Shown piece after piece: positions 30,115 through 36,996 of a stretch of DNA of 64,000 nt. The notes under the pieces were generated by a model, which ran no database searches, was not told the DNA's origin, and saw nothing but the letters and a program-made list of their open reading frames with translations. The stretch spans positions 1 through 64,000 of the forward strand of contig CAJWBH010000009.1 in assembly GCA_913019975.1 (NCBI GenBank). Reading direction: 5' to 3'. How positions within the stretch are numbered: the first letter of the stretch is position 1; each line of letters starts with the position of its first letter. Source of the DNA: Thalassolituus maritimus (lineage in GTDB: Bacteria > Pseudomonadota > Gammaproteobacteria > Pseudomonadales > Oceanobacteraceae). The translations under genes and the position numbers were made by a program.

Positions 30115-30507
30115 ATGCGTATTGATATTGAATACAATTCGATTACGGGGTTGCTTGATATTAATTACCATAATGTAGGGAGTTCTACCTACTTTTTGGA
30201 TAAGAACCTCGCTTTTGTTGATGGGAAATACCGAACCGATTGTCTGGAGGTTACATCTGGCGAAAGTGTCATACAGAGAGTTAGAAAATTTAAGATGGTT
30301 GCCTCAGATTACCCTGATGGTTACGTGGAAATCGGTCCGAATGAAAGCTTTAGATCAAGTCTAGATTTATCAAAAAACTTCCTCATTCCTGATGGTCGAA
30401 TTGTGTCTGTGAAGTACGATGGATTTAATTTTAATCCGATAGCTAATGAACTCGAGCATTTGATATCAAATACTATTTCGGTTGATCTTAGAAATCATGA
30501 TCTTTGA
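30115..30507 (+). CDS. probable immunity protein to the M35-like toxin
   Basis: 130 aa, starting 7 bp after the toxin stop (Shine-Dalgarno GTGAGG). No signal peptide. It is predicted beta-rich, and the pattern VEIGPNESFRSSLDLSKNFL plus GRIVSVKYDGF resembles the N-terminal propeptide-like domain of deuterolysin/peptidyl-Lys proteases (L.PGESv...vDLS..Y.l..G.Y.V.Y.G). Position directly after an Rhs toxin tip makes it the immunity gene; the propeptide resemblance suggests it inhibits by mimicking the protease prodomain. AT-rich like the toxin tip. Confidence 0.7.
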   Translation: MRIDIEYNSITGLLDINYHNVGSSTYFLDKNLAFVDGKYRTDCLEVTSGESVIQRVRKFKMVASDYPDGYVEIGPNESFRSSLDLSKNFLIPDGRIVSVKYDGFNFNPIANELEHLISNTISVDLRNHDL

Positions 30508-30529
30508 GTTAGTGACCACTCCATTGGAC

Positions 30530-31863
30530 ATATATAGACGATCACGCGGTGTCAAGGGATGATTCGGCCCTGGCACCTACATCCCCCTGATTATCCCGCT
30601 TACTACTAGTAAGACTACTACTAAGACAGTCACGGTTAGAGAGAGTAGCTGGTTTCCGAGGCGTAAAACTTACCGATAGAAAAAAGGTTGTGGACAGCTA
30701 GCCTGCTGGAAAATTTTTGTGTCTTATTAGGCAGAAATCGCGAATTGGAAGCGAGTGAATGTCCCAGAGTTCTCTGATGATCTTACGTTGTGAGGAGTTA
30801 CTTCAGGAAAGGCGCAATTTACAGGCGGCAATGCCAGCAGCCCGCCTTCGCTCCCGCTGATCATCCCAGAATTGGCTGAGTTTTGATTTTACTTCGTGCG
30901 CGGCACCTACAATACCTTTGAACTCCGATTCGAAGTTTTGGGTGATGTATAGCCAGTGTTCAGCATCAATACCCAAGCGATCCATGATTGCCGGTTCAGC
31001 CTCAGAGATTGATCCTCGTTTATTTTCTCTGATCTGTCGTCCTGTCCAGTCTACGAGCTCCAGGTAGTCTGTCAGACGCATCTGTATACCTTCAGGCATG
31101 TCTTGGCGAGGGTTCCCAGCAAAGGGAAGTAATCCATATGCTTGCTGTTTGAGGTGATTTGGTGAATAGGTTTCTTTCGCTTTCTGAGCGCGTTTTTTAA
31201 CAGAAGTGTGCTCTGATTCTTCCGGAGTTTTAGCCATCGCAGCACGTACGGGATTCAGATCGACATAGGCCATGCAGGCCGCTAGCGCCTTTTCATCCAG
31301 TAACGCTTGAGACTTAAACCGGCCTTCCCAGAAATGGCCGGTACACTGATCTTCTTCGTTGGCAAGCCTAGCTACCGTTTCGTTCAAGCGTCGCATGAAC
31401 CAGCTGATACTCATCAGGCGTTCTCGCCATTCATCAATACGTTCATCCAGTATGGCTTGCTGTGATGCCGACAGGTCTTCGCCTCGCTCGAATTTCTTTG
31501 ACAGTAACGTTCCTTGATATAGCTGGTGCCAGCGTTGAACGACCTCCAGGCTGGTTAGGCTTCTGGCGCGCTGTTGGCTGACATGGAGAATCACATGGAA
31601 GTGGTTCGACATCACTGCATAAGCGGCGATATCAATACAGAAAATTTGTGACTGATCCAGGATGAGTTTCTCAATCCAACCACGACGATGCTCGAATGAG
31701 CGTCCTTCAGAGTCGGTTCCGCATAGAAATGCGCGGCGTACGCAACGGGCAACACAGTGGTAGTAGGGCGTAGCTTCCATAGAAACCAGCTGCTTCCTTG
31801 GCTTTGGCATAGAAAATCAGGCATTCTTCTTAGACTCTTAGGACGACTGTCCAAGACTCTAAG
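30530..31863. mobile_element. IS200-like / RAYT transposase element with terminal hairpins
   Basis: The transposase gene (30803-31810) is flanked by stem-loops. At the right end, CTTAGACTCTTAGGAC pairs with GTCCAAGACTCTAAG (31829-31863). On the left, GGTGTCAAGGG and CCCTGGCACC pair (about 30548-30578), and CTTACTACTAGTAAG is a second palindrome nearby. Subterminal hairpins and a Y1 transposase fit a single-strand transposing element. Exact ends are inferred. The 295-bp gap left of the transposase holds only these structures. Confidence 0.55.
30803..31810 (-). CDS. Y1 (HUH) transposase, IS200/REP-associated type
   Basis: 335 aa. The HUH motif occurs in VMSNHFHVILHVS (near residue 70), within the Transposase_17/Y1 domain that starts ATPYYHCVARCVRRAFLCG. 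Further RAYT-like sequence is HFWEGRFKSQAL and YVDLNPVRAAMA. The catalytic tyrosine is probably in the YVDLNP region. Length is above that of minimal IS200 TnpA and fits the larger REP-associated group. It interrupts the toxin island. Confidence 0.85.
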   Translation of the reverse strand: MPKPRKQLVSMEATPYYHCVARCVRRAFLCGTDSEGRSFEHRRGWIEKLILDQSQIFCIDIAAYAVMSNHFHVILHVSQQRARSLTSLEVVQRWHQLYQGTLLSKKFERGEDLSASQQAILDERIDEWRERLMSISWFMRRLNETVARLANEEDQCTGHFWEGRFKSQALLDEKALAACMAYVDLNPVRAAMAKTPEESEHTSVKKRAQKAKETYSPNHLKQQAYGLLPFAGNPRQDMPEGIQMRLTDYLELVDWTGRQIRENKRGSISEAEPAIMDRLGIDAEHWLYITQNFESEFKGIVGAAHEVKSKLSQFWDDQRERRRAAGIAACKLRLS

Positions 31864-31896
31864 AAAACCGATGCGCATGGGGCTGAGACGGGAGAG

Positions 31897-32433
31897 GTGA
31901 GTAAGCCTGAACCCGCAAAAACACCCGACAATACAACGGAACTAGAACCCGGAGAAAAAGGTAGCTGGAATAAAGCGCTCAATGGTGAACTAAAACCGAA
32001 CCATAAATACAAAGTTGGTGAATATCTGTATGAAACAGATAGCGAAGGCCGTGTAACTAAAGTCAGCGGTAAACTGGACTTAACTAAGCGTGATCGAAAT
32101 AAGTACCAACAAGGGAAGGCTGGCAAAACTGCGGGAATTAAAGATGGCCTCGACAAGGATGAGGGTGGCCACCTGATTGCATCCATATTCAACGGCCCTG
32201 GCGAGCAGGTTAATTATGCTGCAATGGATGGCAATCTAAACAAAGGTGCGTGGAAGCGGATGGAGAATCAGTGGGCAGATGCTTTAAAGGCAGACCCTCC
32301 TGAAGTTGTTGAAGTTGAAATTAACATTGTATATGAGAATGGATCAAAAAGACCTGAAGCATTCGATATATTTTACGAAATCGATGGCGAAGAGTATGCT
32401 AAATCTTTCACAAATTCTCATGGGGGAATATAG
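31897..32433 (+). CDS. orphan nuclease toxin tip (EndoNS/YeeF-like)
   Basis: 178 aa from GTG at 31897. The C-terminal half is a DNA/RNA non-specific endonuclease domain: DEGGHLIA (residues 88-95, catalytic His) and NLNKGAWKRMENQW (113-126). The frame is open upstream and reads KKTDAHGAETGE, matching KKTDAHGAESGN of the Rhs leader at 26316. So this is the tip of a displaced toxin whose leader lacks the Rhs cage, cut off by the IS element. It may not be expressed as a toxin now. Its immunity gene follows 3 bp later. Confidence 0.75.
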   Translation: MSKPEPAKTPDNTTELEPGEKGSWNKALNGELKPNHKYKVGEYLYETDSEGRVTKVSGKLDLTKRDRNKYQQGKAGKTAGIKDGLDKDEGGHLIASIFNGPGEQVNYAAMDGNLNKGAWKRMENQWADALKADPPEVVEVEINIVYENGSKRPEAFDIFYEIDGEEYAKSFTNSHGGI

Positions 32434-32436
32434 AAT

Positions 32437-32781
32437 ATGACAAAATCAATTGATGAGCTATATCTAAGCATAGCAGATAATATTTTAGGGAATGTTCCGG
32501 ATGACTGGAAGGAAGCTACCTTAAATGTGGAACGTGATGCAGAAGATGCAATCGGTGTTAAAGGTGGATTTATCGATAATTCTAATGAGTTCCATACTTT
32601 TAAATTCAGAAATTTTGATCGTCGAATATTTTCAGACTTCCATGAGATACACTCTATCACGACGCAAAATGATAAAAGTAACTGGAACCGAGCAAAATAC
32701 ACGCTGATGCCATCCGGAGATTTCACTATAGACTTTGAGTGGGATCAGAGCATAGCTGATGAAGTCGAAGCCAACTCCTGA
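32437..32781 (+). CDS. YezG-like immunity protein (DUF600), copy 1
   Basis: 114 aa. In Bacillus YezG neutralises the YeeF nuclease toxin; the same pairing occurs here. Conserved features are YLSIADNILGNVPDDW at the N-terminus and NWNRAKYTLMPSGDFTIDFE near the C-terminus. It begins 3 bp after the orphan toxin stop. It is closely related to copy 2 at 33269, including about 30 bp after the stop codon, so the two arose by duplication. Confidence 0.8.
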   Translation: MTKSIDELYLSIADNILGNVPDDWKEATLNVERDAEDAIGVKGGFIDNSNEFHTFKFRNFDRRIFSDFHEIHSITTQNDKSNWNRAKYTLMPSGDFTIDFEWDQSIADEVEANS

Positions 32782-32789
32782 GTAAATTC

Positions 32790-32812
32790 GGGCAAAATAC
32801 TTCGTTTTGCCC
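32790..32812. terminator. stem-loop after YezG-like copy 1
   Basis: GGGCAAAA...TTTTGCCC forms an 8-bp stem 8 bp after the stop codon. A related stem-loop, GTCGGGAAAAAT...ATTTTTCGCTTCCCGAC, follows copy 2 at about 33603-33638. Both may act as terminators or simply mark the duplicated cassette. Confidence 0.4.
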
Positions 32813-32820
32813 TCTCTCCC

Positions 32821-33266
32821 GGTTATCTCATCTACTCACTCAGCGACCTCGCCAACACATTCGTAAGAATGCACCACTTCTCCAGAACACTTCGCGCCGC
32901 ATGGAAGTACGATGACATCGCTGGTACCAAACCTATTTAGATGAAGAAAAGCGCAGACTTTTTGAAGCTAAGTTAGACTGTGCACTCAGGCAAACTCTCA
33001 CCGGTATAAAGAAAGGCTCAGGGTTCTGAAGGTGCTGCAGCTCGCTTGGCAGATGATGATGGTGGCCATATTGTTGGTCATAGGTTCATGTCAGACCAAG
33101 GCGAAAAGAACCTATTTCCTCAGAAATCAAATCTCAATCGTGGTGCCTATAAGTCCAAAAAGCAGTTTATACTGACGGAAGCAAAAGGCCAGATAATTTC
33201 ATTGTTAGAGAAACAATCGATGTGAAAACCTCGAAGAAGATATTTAAAAATAAACCTGGTGGATAG
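32821..33266 (+). pseudogene. decayed polymorphic toxin: Rhs-type leader plus nuclease tip
   Basis: The first part reads SDLANTFVRMHH and RTLRAAWKYDDIAGT, a match to the Rhs leader (SDVINPFKKMEHHAKALRAAWESDD), then a frameshift leads into YLDEEKRRLFEAK. After a gap, DDDGGHIVGHRFMSDQGEKN and LNRGAYKSK represent a nuclease tip (EndoG/EndoNS type). An internal deletion then shifts the frame to DGSKRPDNFIVRETIDV, which parallels ENGSKRPEAFDIFYEID of the intact orphan at 31897. It ends KNKPGG-stop, 2 bp before copy 2 of the immunity gene. Confidence 0.75.
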
Positions 33267-33268
33267 TT

Positions 33269-33598
33269 ATGAGTAGAACAATCGATGACATTTGCCTAGA
33301 AATAGCTAAAGGAATTTCTGACCAAATTGATGAAAACTGGGATCAGGCCTGTATAGACGTTGAGTTTCTGGGAGACTATGGAAGCTTCGAAGGCGAATTC
33401 ATAAAAAACAATGAATCACAATCGTTTGAAGTTGCAGATGAAGCATTTGATCTTTTTGAAGAAATCTACGACATCACTCAAGAAAATCCAAATAACAAAT
33501 GGAACCGAGCAAAATTCACACTAATGCCATCTGGAGATTTTACTACAGACTTTGAGTGGGATCAGAGCTTAGCTGATGAAATAGAAGCCAACTCCTGA
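33269..33598 (+). CDS. YezG-like immunity protein (DUF600), copy 2
   Basis: 109 aa. It shares DDICLEIAKGISDQIDENWD and KWNRAKFTLMPSGDFTTDFE with copy 1 but differs in the middle, consistent with recognition of a different nuclease. It starts 2 bp after the remnant toxin's stop, so the immunity gene has survived its toxin. Such retained orphan immunity genes protect against neighbours that still carry the toxin. Confidence 0.8.
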   Translation: MSRTIDDICLEIAKGISDQIDENWDQACIDVEFLGDYGSFEGEFIKNNESQSFEVADEAFDLFEEIYDITQENPNNKWNRAKFTLMPSGDFTTDFEWDQSLADEIEANS

Positions 33599-33636
33599 GT
33601 AAAGTCGGGAAAAATGTTTCATTTTTCGCTTCCCGA

Positions 33637-33717
33637 CCATCATCGTTCGAAGTTATATATCGCATAGGAACAGGCAGGCCAAATCTTACCAACTTTAAAA
33701 ATCAGCCTGTAGGTTAA
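33637..33717 (+). pseudogene. C-terminal remnant of a third toxin tip
   Basis: One frame reads YRIGTGRPNLTNFKNQPVG then stop (33660-33717), directly before an immunity-like gene. The tail FKNQPVG resembles the end of the previous remnant (FKNKPGG). This looks like the last codons of another displaced toxin tip. It is too short to name. Confidence 0.4.
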
Positions 33718-33723
33718 ATAAGT

Positions 33724-34275
33724 ATGTCTATTGACGATTTATATCTTTCGATAGCAAAAAATATTGTCAATGCCATTCACAATGATTGGGATGAAGCAGT
33801 TGTTGATATTGAGAGGCCTGCAGAAGATGTAATTTCATTTTCAGTGAGTTATTTTTTGAATGGTGATGAAGAGTACTTGGACTTTGACGATATTGATACT
33901 CAACAGCTAACTCCAGACGGTAATAAAATGAGTCAGTCATATACGAAATCTAACCAGAAGTTATTTGACGGTTCAGAACAGGAATTTTTTTCAGAAAATT
34001 ACAAGATGAATATTTCAGATTCATTGAAAATATCTCCTAGTTCTCTTGCTCCTCTCTCTAGGCTAGTGAAATTTAGACCTGACGATGTTACAGTGGTTGT
34101 AGGGGGCCGAGTAATGTCCTTCGATAATGAAACACTATACAGAGGGACCAAAAAGGGTACCGATCTATATTACTTTGCTCCAAATGAAGAAGAAAATTTA
34201 TACATATTCTCTCTCGGAGAATTTCAGCCGGGTAGGTTTATCTGTATATATAATGGAAAAATTTTTTCCGGCTAG
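33724..34275 (+). CDS. chimeric YezG-like immunity protein with unknown C-terminal domain
   Basis: 183 aa. Residues 1-50 (SIDDLYLSIAKNIVNAIHND, EAVVDIERPAEDV) match the YezG-like N-terminus of the two copies upstream. The rest, about residues 55-183, is unrelated and not recognised (VTVVVGGRVMSFDNETLYRG, NLYIFSLGEFQPGRFICIYN). The YezG signature WNRAKxTLMPSGDF is absent. It probably formed by recombination between immunity genes. The gene is AT-rich like its surroundings. Confidence 0.6.
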   Translation: MSIDDLYLSIAKNIVNAIHNDWDEAVVDIERPAEDVISFSVSYFLNGDEEYLDFDDIDTQQLTPDGNKMSQSYTKSNQKLFDGSEQEFFSENYKMNISDSLKISPSSLAPLSRLVKFRPDDVTVVVGGRVMSFDNETLYRGTKKGTDLYYFAPNEEENLYIFSLGEFQPGRFICIYNGKIFSG

Positions 34276-34307
34276 GTAACATCAATTCTATTTTGGTTTG
34301 GCTTGCT

Positions 34308-35447
34308 ATGAATAATAAAAGTATCCAAGAATTTTCTTTAAAGATATCAAACCTCGCTAGCCAAGGCCTTTGGTTTCCCAACAGCTCAGAAAAAATGTCT
34401 GGCGTTGCTGTCGAGCCCGAAGTCACTGAAATTCAAACTTATATTAACGCCAGAAAGGGGTTTGACCGAGGCCTAATCGATGAAAATCGTCTAAATAACC
34501 TCCCCGGCAGTTCACTTAAGCACTCTATTTCTGATCGTGCACGTGGTGCTCTGATTGGTACAGCCGTCGGGGATGCTCTCGGCACAACTATTGAATTTTC
34601 TACACCAGGTACCTTTGAACCAGTTACCGAAATTACTGGCGGAGGCCCCTTCAAATTAAAATCTGGCGAATGGACTGACGACTCCAGTATGATGCTATGT
34701 CTCGCACACAGCCTGACGCGAAAGGGTACGTTTGATCTAAAAGATCAGATTGATTTGTATGTAAAATGGTGGAAAGAAGGCGCATTTAGCGTTACAGCCA
34801 GCTGCTTTGATATCGGCATGACGGTCCAGTCTGCGTTACAGGAATATCAACAAACAGGTAATCCAGAAGCTGGCCCTGACGACCCCTACAGTGCAGGAAA
34901 TGGTTCTCTTATGCGACTGGCTCCGATCCCCGTCTTCTTTCATAGCAACTTTGAAGAAGCTGTATATTATTCAGGAAAGAGCTCTTTAACTACCCATCGT
35001 GCTACTGAGGCGGTAGATGCCTGCCGCTACTTTGGAGGATTAATATGGGGAGCACTCAATGGTGCATCTAAAGATGAATTGCTGGATGACCTTTATACTC
35101 CTGTTCCCGGTTATTGGGATAAAAAGCCTTTGTGCGACTCCGTGGCTGATCTTATCCGCAACGAAAATTATAAATATAAATCAGCATCAGAGGTTCGCGG
35201 GTCTGGGTATGTCATGCACTCGCTTGAAGCAGTTTTATGGGCCTTTTCAACAACGGACACTTTTGAGGAAGGCCTGCTAAAAGCTGTCAACCTTGGTGAA
35301 GATGCCGATACAACAGGTGCAATATTTGGTCAGATTGGTGGGGCATATTATGGTGAACAGGGAATACCTCAGCGCTGGGTTTCTAAAGTAAAACATAATT
35401 ATTTTTTCTACATGAAGGCTGATGAGCTAATAAAGATCAGCTCTTAA
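34308..35447 (+). CDS. ADP-ribosylglycohydrolase family protein
   Basis: 379 aa from ATG 34308 (a TTG five codons upstream is possible). The ADP-ribosylglycohydrolase domain starts near residue 75: DRARGALIGTAVGDALGTTI, the first Mg2+-binding motif EWTDDSSMM (121-129), GNGSLMRLAPIPV and the second motif LGEDADTTGAIFGQIGG. It removes ADP-ribose from proteins or DNA. In toxin islands such enzymes act as immunity proteins against ADP-ribosyltransferase toxins; no such toxin is visible here. The first 70 residues are unmatched. Confidence 0.85.
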   Translation: MNNKSIQEFSLKISNLASQGLWFPNSSEKMSGVAVEPEVTEIQTYINARKGFDRGLIDENRLNNLPGSSLKHSISDRARGALIGTAVGDALGTTIEFSTPGTFEPVTEITGGGPFKLKSGEWTDDSSMMLCLAHSLTRKGTFDLKDQIDLYVKWWKEGAFSVTASCFDIGMTVQSALQEYQQTGNPEAGPDDPYSAGNGSLMRLAPIPVFFHSNFEEAVYYSGKSSLTTHRATEAVDACRYFGGLIWGALNGASKDELLDDLYTPVPGYWDKKPLCDSVADLIRNENYKYKSASEVRGSGYVMHSLEAVLWAFSTTDTFEEGLLKAVNLGEDADTTGAIFGQIGGAYYGEQGIPQRWVSKVKHNYFFYMKADELIKISS

Positions 35448-35491
35448 GCTATCTAGTAACTGGGAAGTATAGAAGTAGTTGAGCAGATGAC

Positions 35492-35734
35492 ATGGAAAAT
35501 TTTACTGTTTATATAGTGAATCAAGATGAGAGTACTTTTTCTCCAGTTCTGACCAAGGCGAAAGGAAAAGATGAATTTTGTATTACTGCATCTACTGAAC
35601 CAAGCAGAGTCAATTTCAAGAACTTCTCTGTATTTGAAATAGAGTTTAGTGAGCTTCAAAAAATGACACCGGAGAACATTGGCATACTCTTAATCACTGA
35701 GAACGGCGGAAAGTACTTCTCCCCGCAATCCTAA
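35492..35734 (+). CDS. small protein of unknown function, possible immunity protein
   Basis: 80 aa starting MENFTVYIVNQDESTFSPVL. Beta-rich and acidic, with no signal peptide or known motif. It lies among immunity genes in the same orientation and base composition, so an orphan immunity role is a guess from context. The start has no strong Shine-Dalgarno. Confidence 0.45.
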   Translation: MENFTVYIVNQDESTFSPVLTKAKGKDEFCITASTEPSRVNFKNFSVFEIEFSELQKMTPENIGILLITENGGKYFSPQS

Positions 35735-35771
35735 TGAAATTAGCTTTCTGCATCTTATGTAGTAGATTTTT

Positions 35772-36068
35772 ATGACTTCAAAGCATCACCAGGCCATCCA
35801 TATTTCTGCACAGTTCGCCGTCGATGAGCTTAAAAATTACCTTCGCGATAAAGAAAGTTTTCCATGGGCTCTATCGGTCCTTAAACAGCTTGATTTTATA
35901 ATTCTCCACGCAAGAAATGGGATAGATCCTGCTGAGAAGCTAGAAGGTCGACCCTTCAACTTCGGCATCATCGCTTCTCGTAATCTTGCCTCACCAGAAG
36001 AACTGATACTTCAAGACAAGCTTTATCAGGTGTCGCAACTTCTCATCAAACTTCATACGACTTCGTGA
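35772..36068 (+). CDS. Tsi6-like immunity protein
   Basis: 98 aa, helical. The pattern A...V..L..YL......WALSVLKQLDFI followed by FNFGIIASRNLAS and a final helix resembles Tsi6, the immunity protein of the Pseudomonas NAD(P)+ glycohydrolase effector Tse6 (pattern: LLSAEKQLQYI ... L.lGsIAVkEfe). No Tse6-like toxin is visible upstream. The match is by eye and weak. Confidence 0.45.
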   Translation: MTSKHHQAIHISAQFAVDELKNYLRDKESFPWALSVLKQLDFIILHARNGIDPAEKLEGRPFNFGIIASRNLASPEELILQDKLYQVSQLLIKLHTTS

Positions 36069-36080
36069 TACGGCAGTATT

Positions 36081-36155
36081 CTACATAGCGGCTTTCGCGA
36101 TACGGTTAGGAATAGCACTGCCATTTGGCAACTTGAGTTCGGTAAATAAGTTCAT
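36081..36155 (-). pseudogene. truncated 5' end of an NADH:flavin oxidoreductase (OYE family) gene
   Basis: The minus-strand reading frame MNLFTELKLPNGSAIPNRIA then KAAM-stop matches the conserved N-terminus of Old Yellow Enzyme-type oxidoreductases (LFTPLTLPNG..IPNRIAKAAM). A good Shine-Dalgarno (GAGGTG) precedes the ATG at 36153-36155. The rest of the gene is missing; an immunity-like gene abuts it. It marks a deletion or insertion junction at the island edge. Confidence 0.65.
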
Positions 36156-36188
36156 TTCGATCACCTCGGTTCTGGTAGATGAAATGAC

Positions 36189-36218
36189 CTTAACCTTAAA
36201 GAGAACTTTAAGGTTAAG
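36189..36218. promoter_or_regulatory. 13-bp palindrome, MerR-type operator candidate
   Basis: CTTAACCTTAAAG (36189-36201) and CTTTAAGGTTAAG (36206-36218) are perfect inverted repeats with a 4-bp spacer. CCTTAA/TTAAGG dyads are typical of MerR-family operators. It lies about 35 bp upstream of the truncated OYE gene, a frequent MerR target, so it is probably the stranded control region of that gene. It also overlaps the last codons of the HNH gene. Confidence 0.5.
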
Positions 36219-36975
36219 AGCTTTGAAATATCTCTTTTCGGTGATGCTGAATGAACTCCACATCGGGGTAGTGCTCTTTGGGTAGAGACAAAGAACGGCC
36301 TTCATATTCTAGGAATTTCTCCATAACAAAGGTCGAGCCACTTTTCTTCAAGAAATCGCAAATCAAGATTTCACCGTGGTCGGAGAGGGTCCAAAAGCCT
36401 TGATCAAAGGCTCGATCATGGATAGATGAAAGACATAACCCATTTCGCGGATTTAGACGTATATCTTCACGATCAGCCCACGGAACAATGTGACTTGCAA
36501 CAAGTAACTGTGGAATATCTACACCAGAAAAACAGCACTTACCTTGATAATTTTCGAGAACCATTTTTCTAAAAATAGATTGTCCAATTCGAATTTTAAC
36601 AACTGATTTTCGTTCGGTTTTTGTTGCTCTATTTTGAGTTTTAATATCATCCGAACTTAGAACATCCTCGTCAGAAATTTCATCCAGTAATTTCTGAGAT
36701 TTTTCCTGAAATTCTTTCGGGTTTTCTATATGCCAAGCCCAAATTTCTCGATCTTTTTTAGAAACATTGGACAAGCCTTTACGACCAGACTCATAGATTA
36801 CAGGGTCAAGGCTTGCGAAGTTACAAAGCTTCATAGAAACAGACCCCGGAGTCCTATCCATTTGGGCTGCTAATGCCTTTATCTCTGCAGTCGTTTCACT
36901 AAGCCTACCGAAGGGAAGCATGTGATACAGATTCAACGCTAGGATTTGATCGCTATCTGTCCAGTTTTTTCTCAT
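36214..36975 (-). CDS. HNH endonuclease family protein
   Basis: 253 aa. The C-terminal HNH domain shows ASHIVPW (160-166), LNPRNGLCLSSIHDRAFD (174-191) and a GKCCFSG zinc-like segment (145-151). The N-terminal 110 residues look like a helical DNA-binding region (MDRTPGSVSMKLCNFASLDP). Such proteins are widespread near mobile elements; a restriction or defence role is possible but not shown. It ends on the operator-like palindrome and is 21 bp upstream of the mnmE stop region. Confidence 0.8.
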   Translation of the reverse strand: MRKNWTDSDQILALNLYHMLPFGRLSETTAEIKALAAQMDRTPGSVSMKLCNFASLDPVIYESGRKGLSNVSKKDREIWAWHIENPKEFQEKSQKLLDEISDEDVLSSDDIKTQNRATKTERKSVVKIRIGQSIFRKMVLENYQGKCCFSGVDIPQLLVASHIVPWADREDIRLNPRNGLCLSSIHDRAFDQGFWTLSDHGEILICDFLKKSGSTFVMEKFLEYEGRSLSLPKEHYPDVEFIQHHRKEIFQSS

Positions 36976-36996
36976 CTTCCTTGATCCTATTCCTAA

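Noticed and set aside
30600-30650. Repeated TACTACTA-type short motifs considered as a CRISPR or satellite
   Set aside because: Only one palindrome CTTACTACTAGTAAG with an irregular partial echo; no regular spacers. It fits the end structures of the transposase element.
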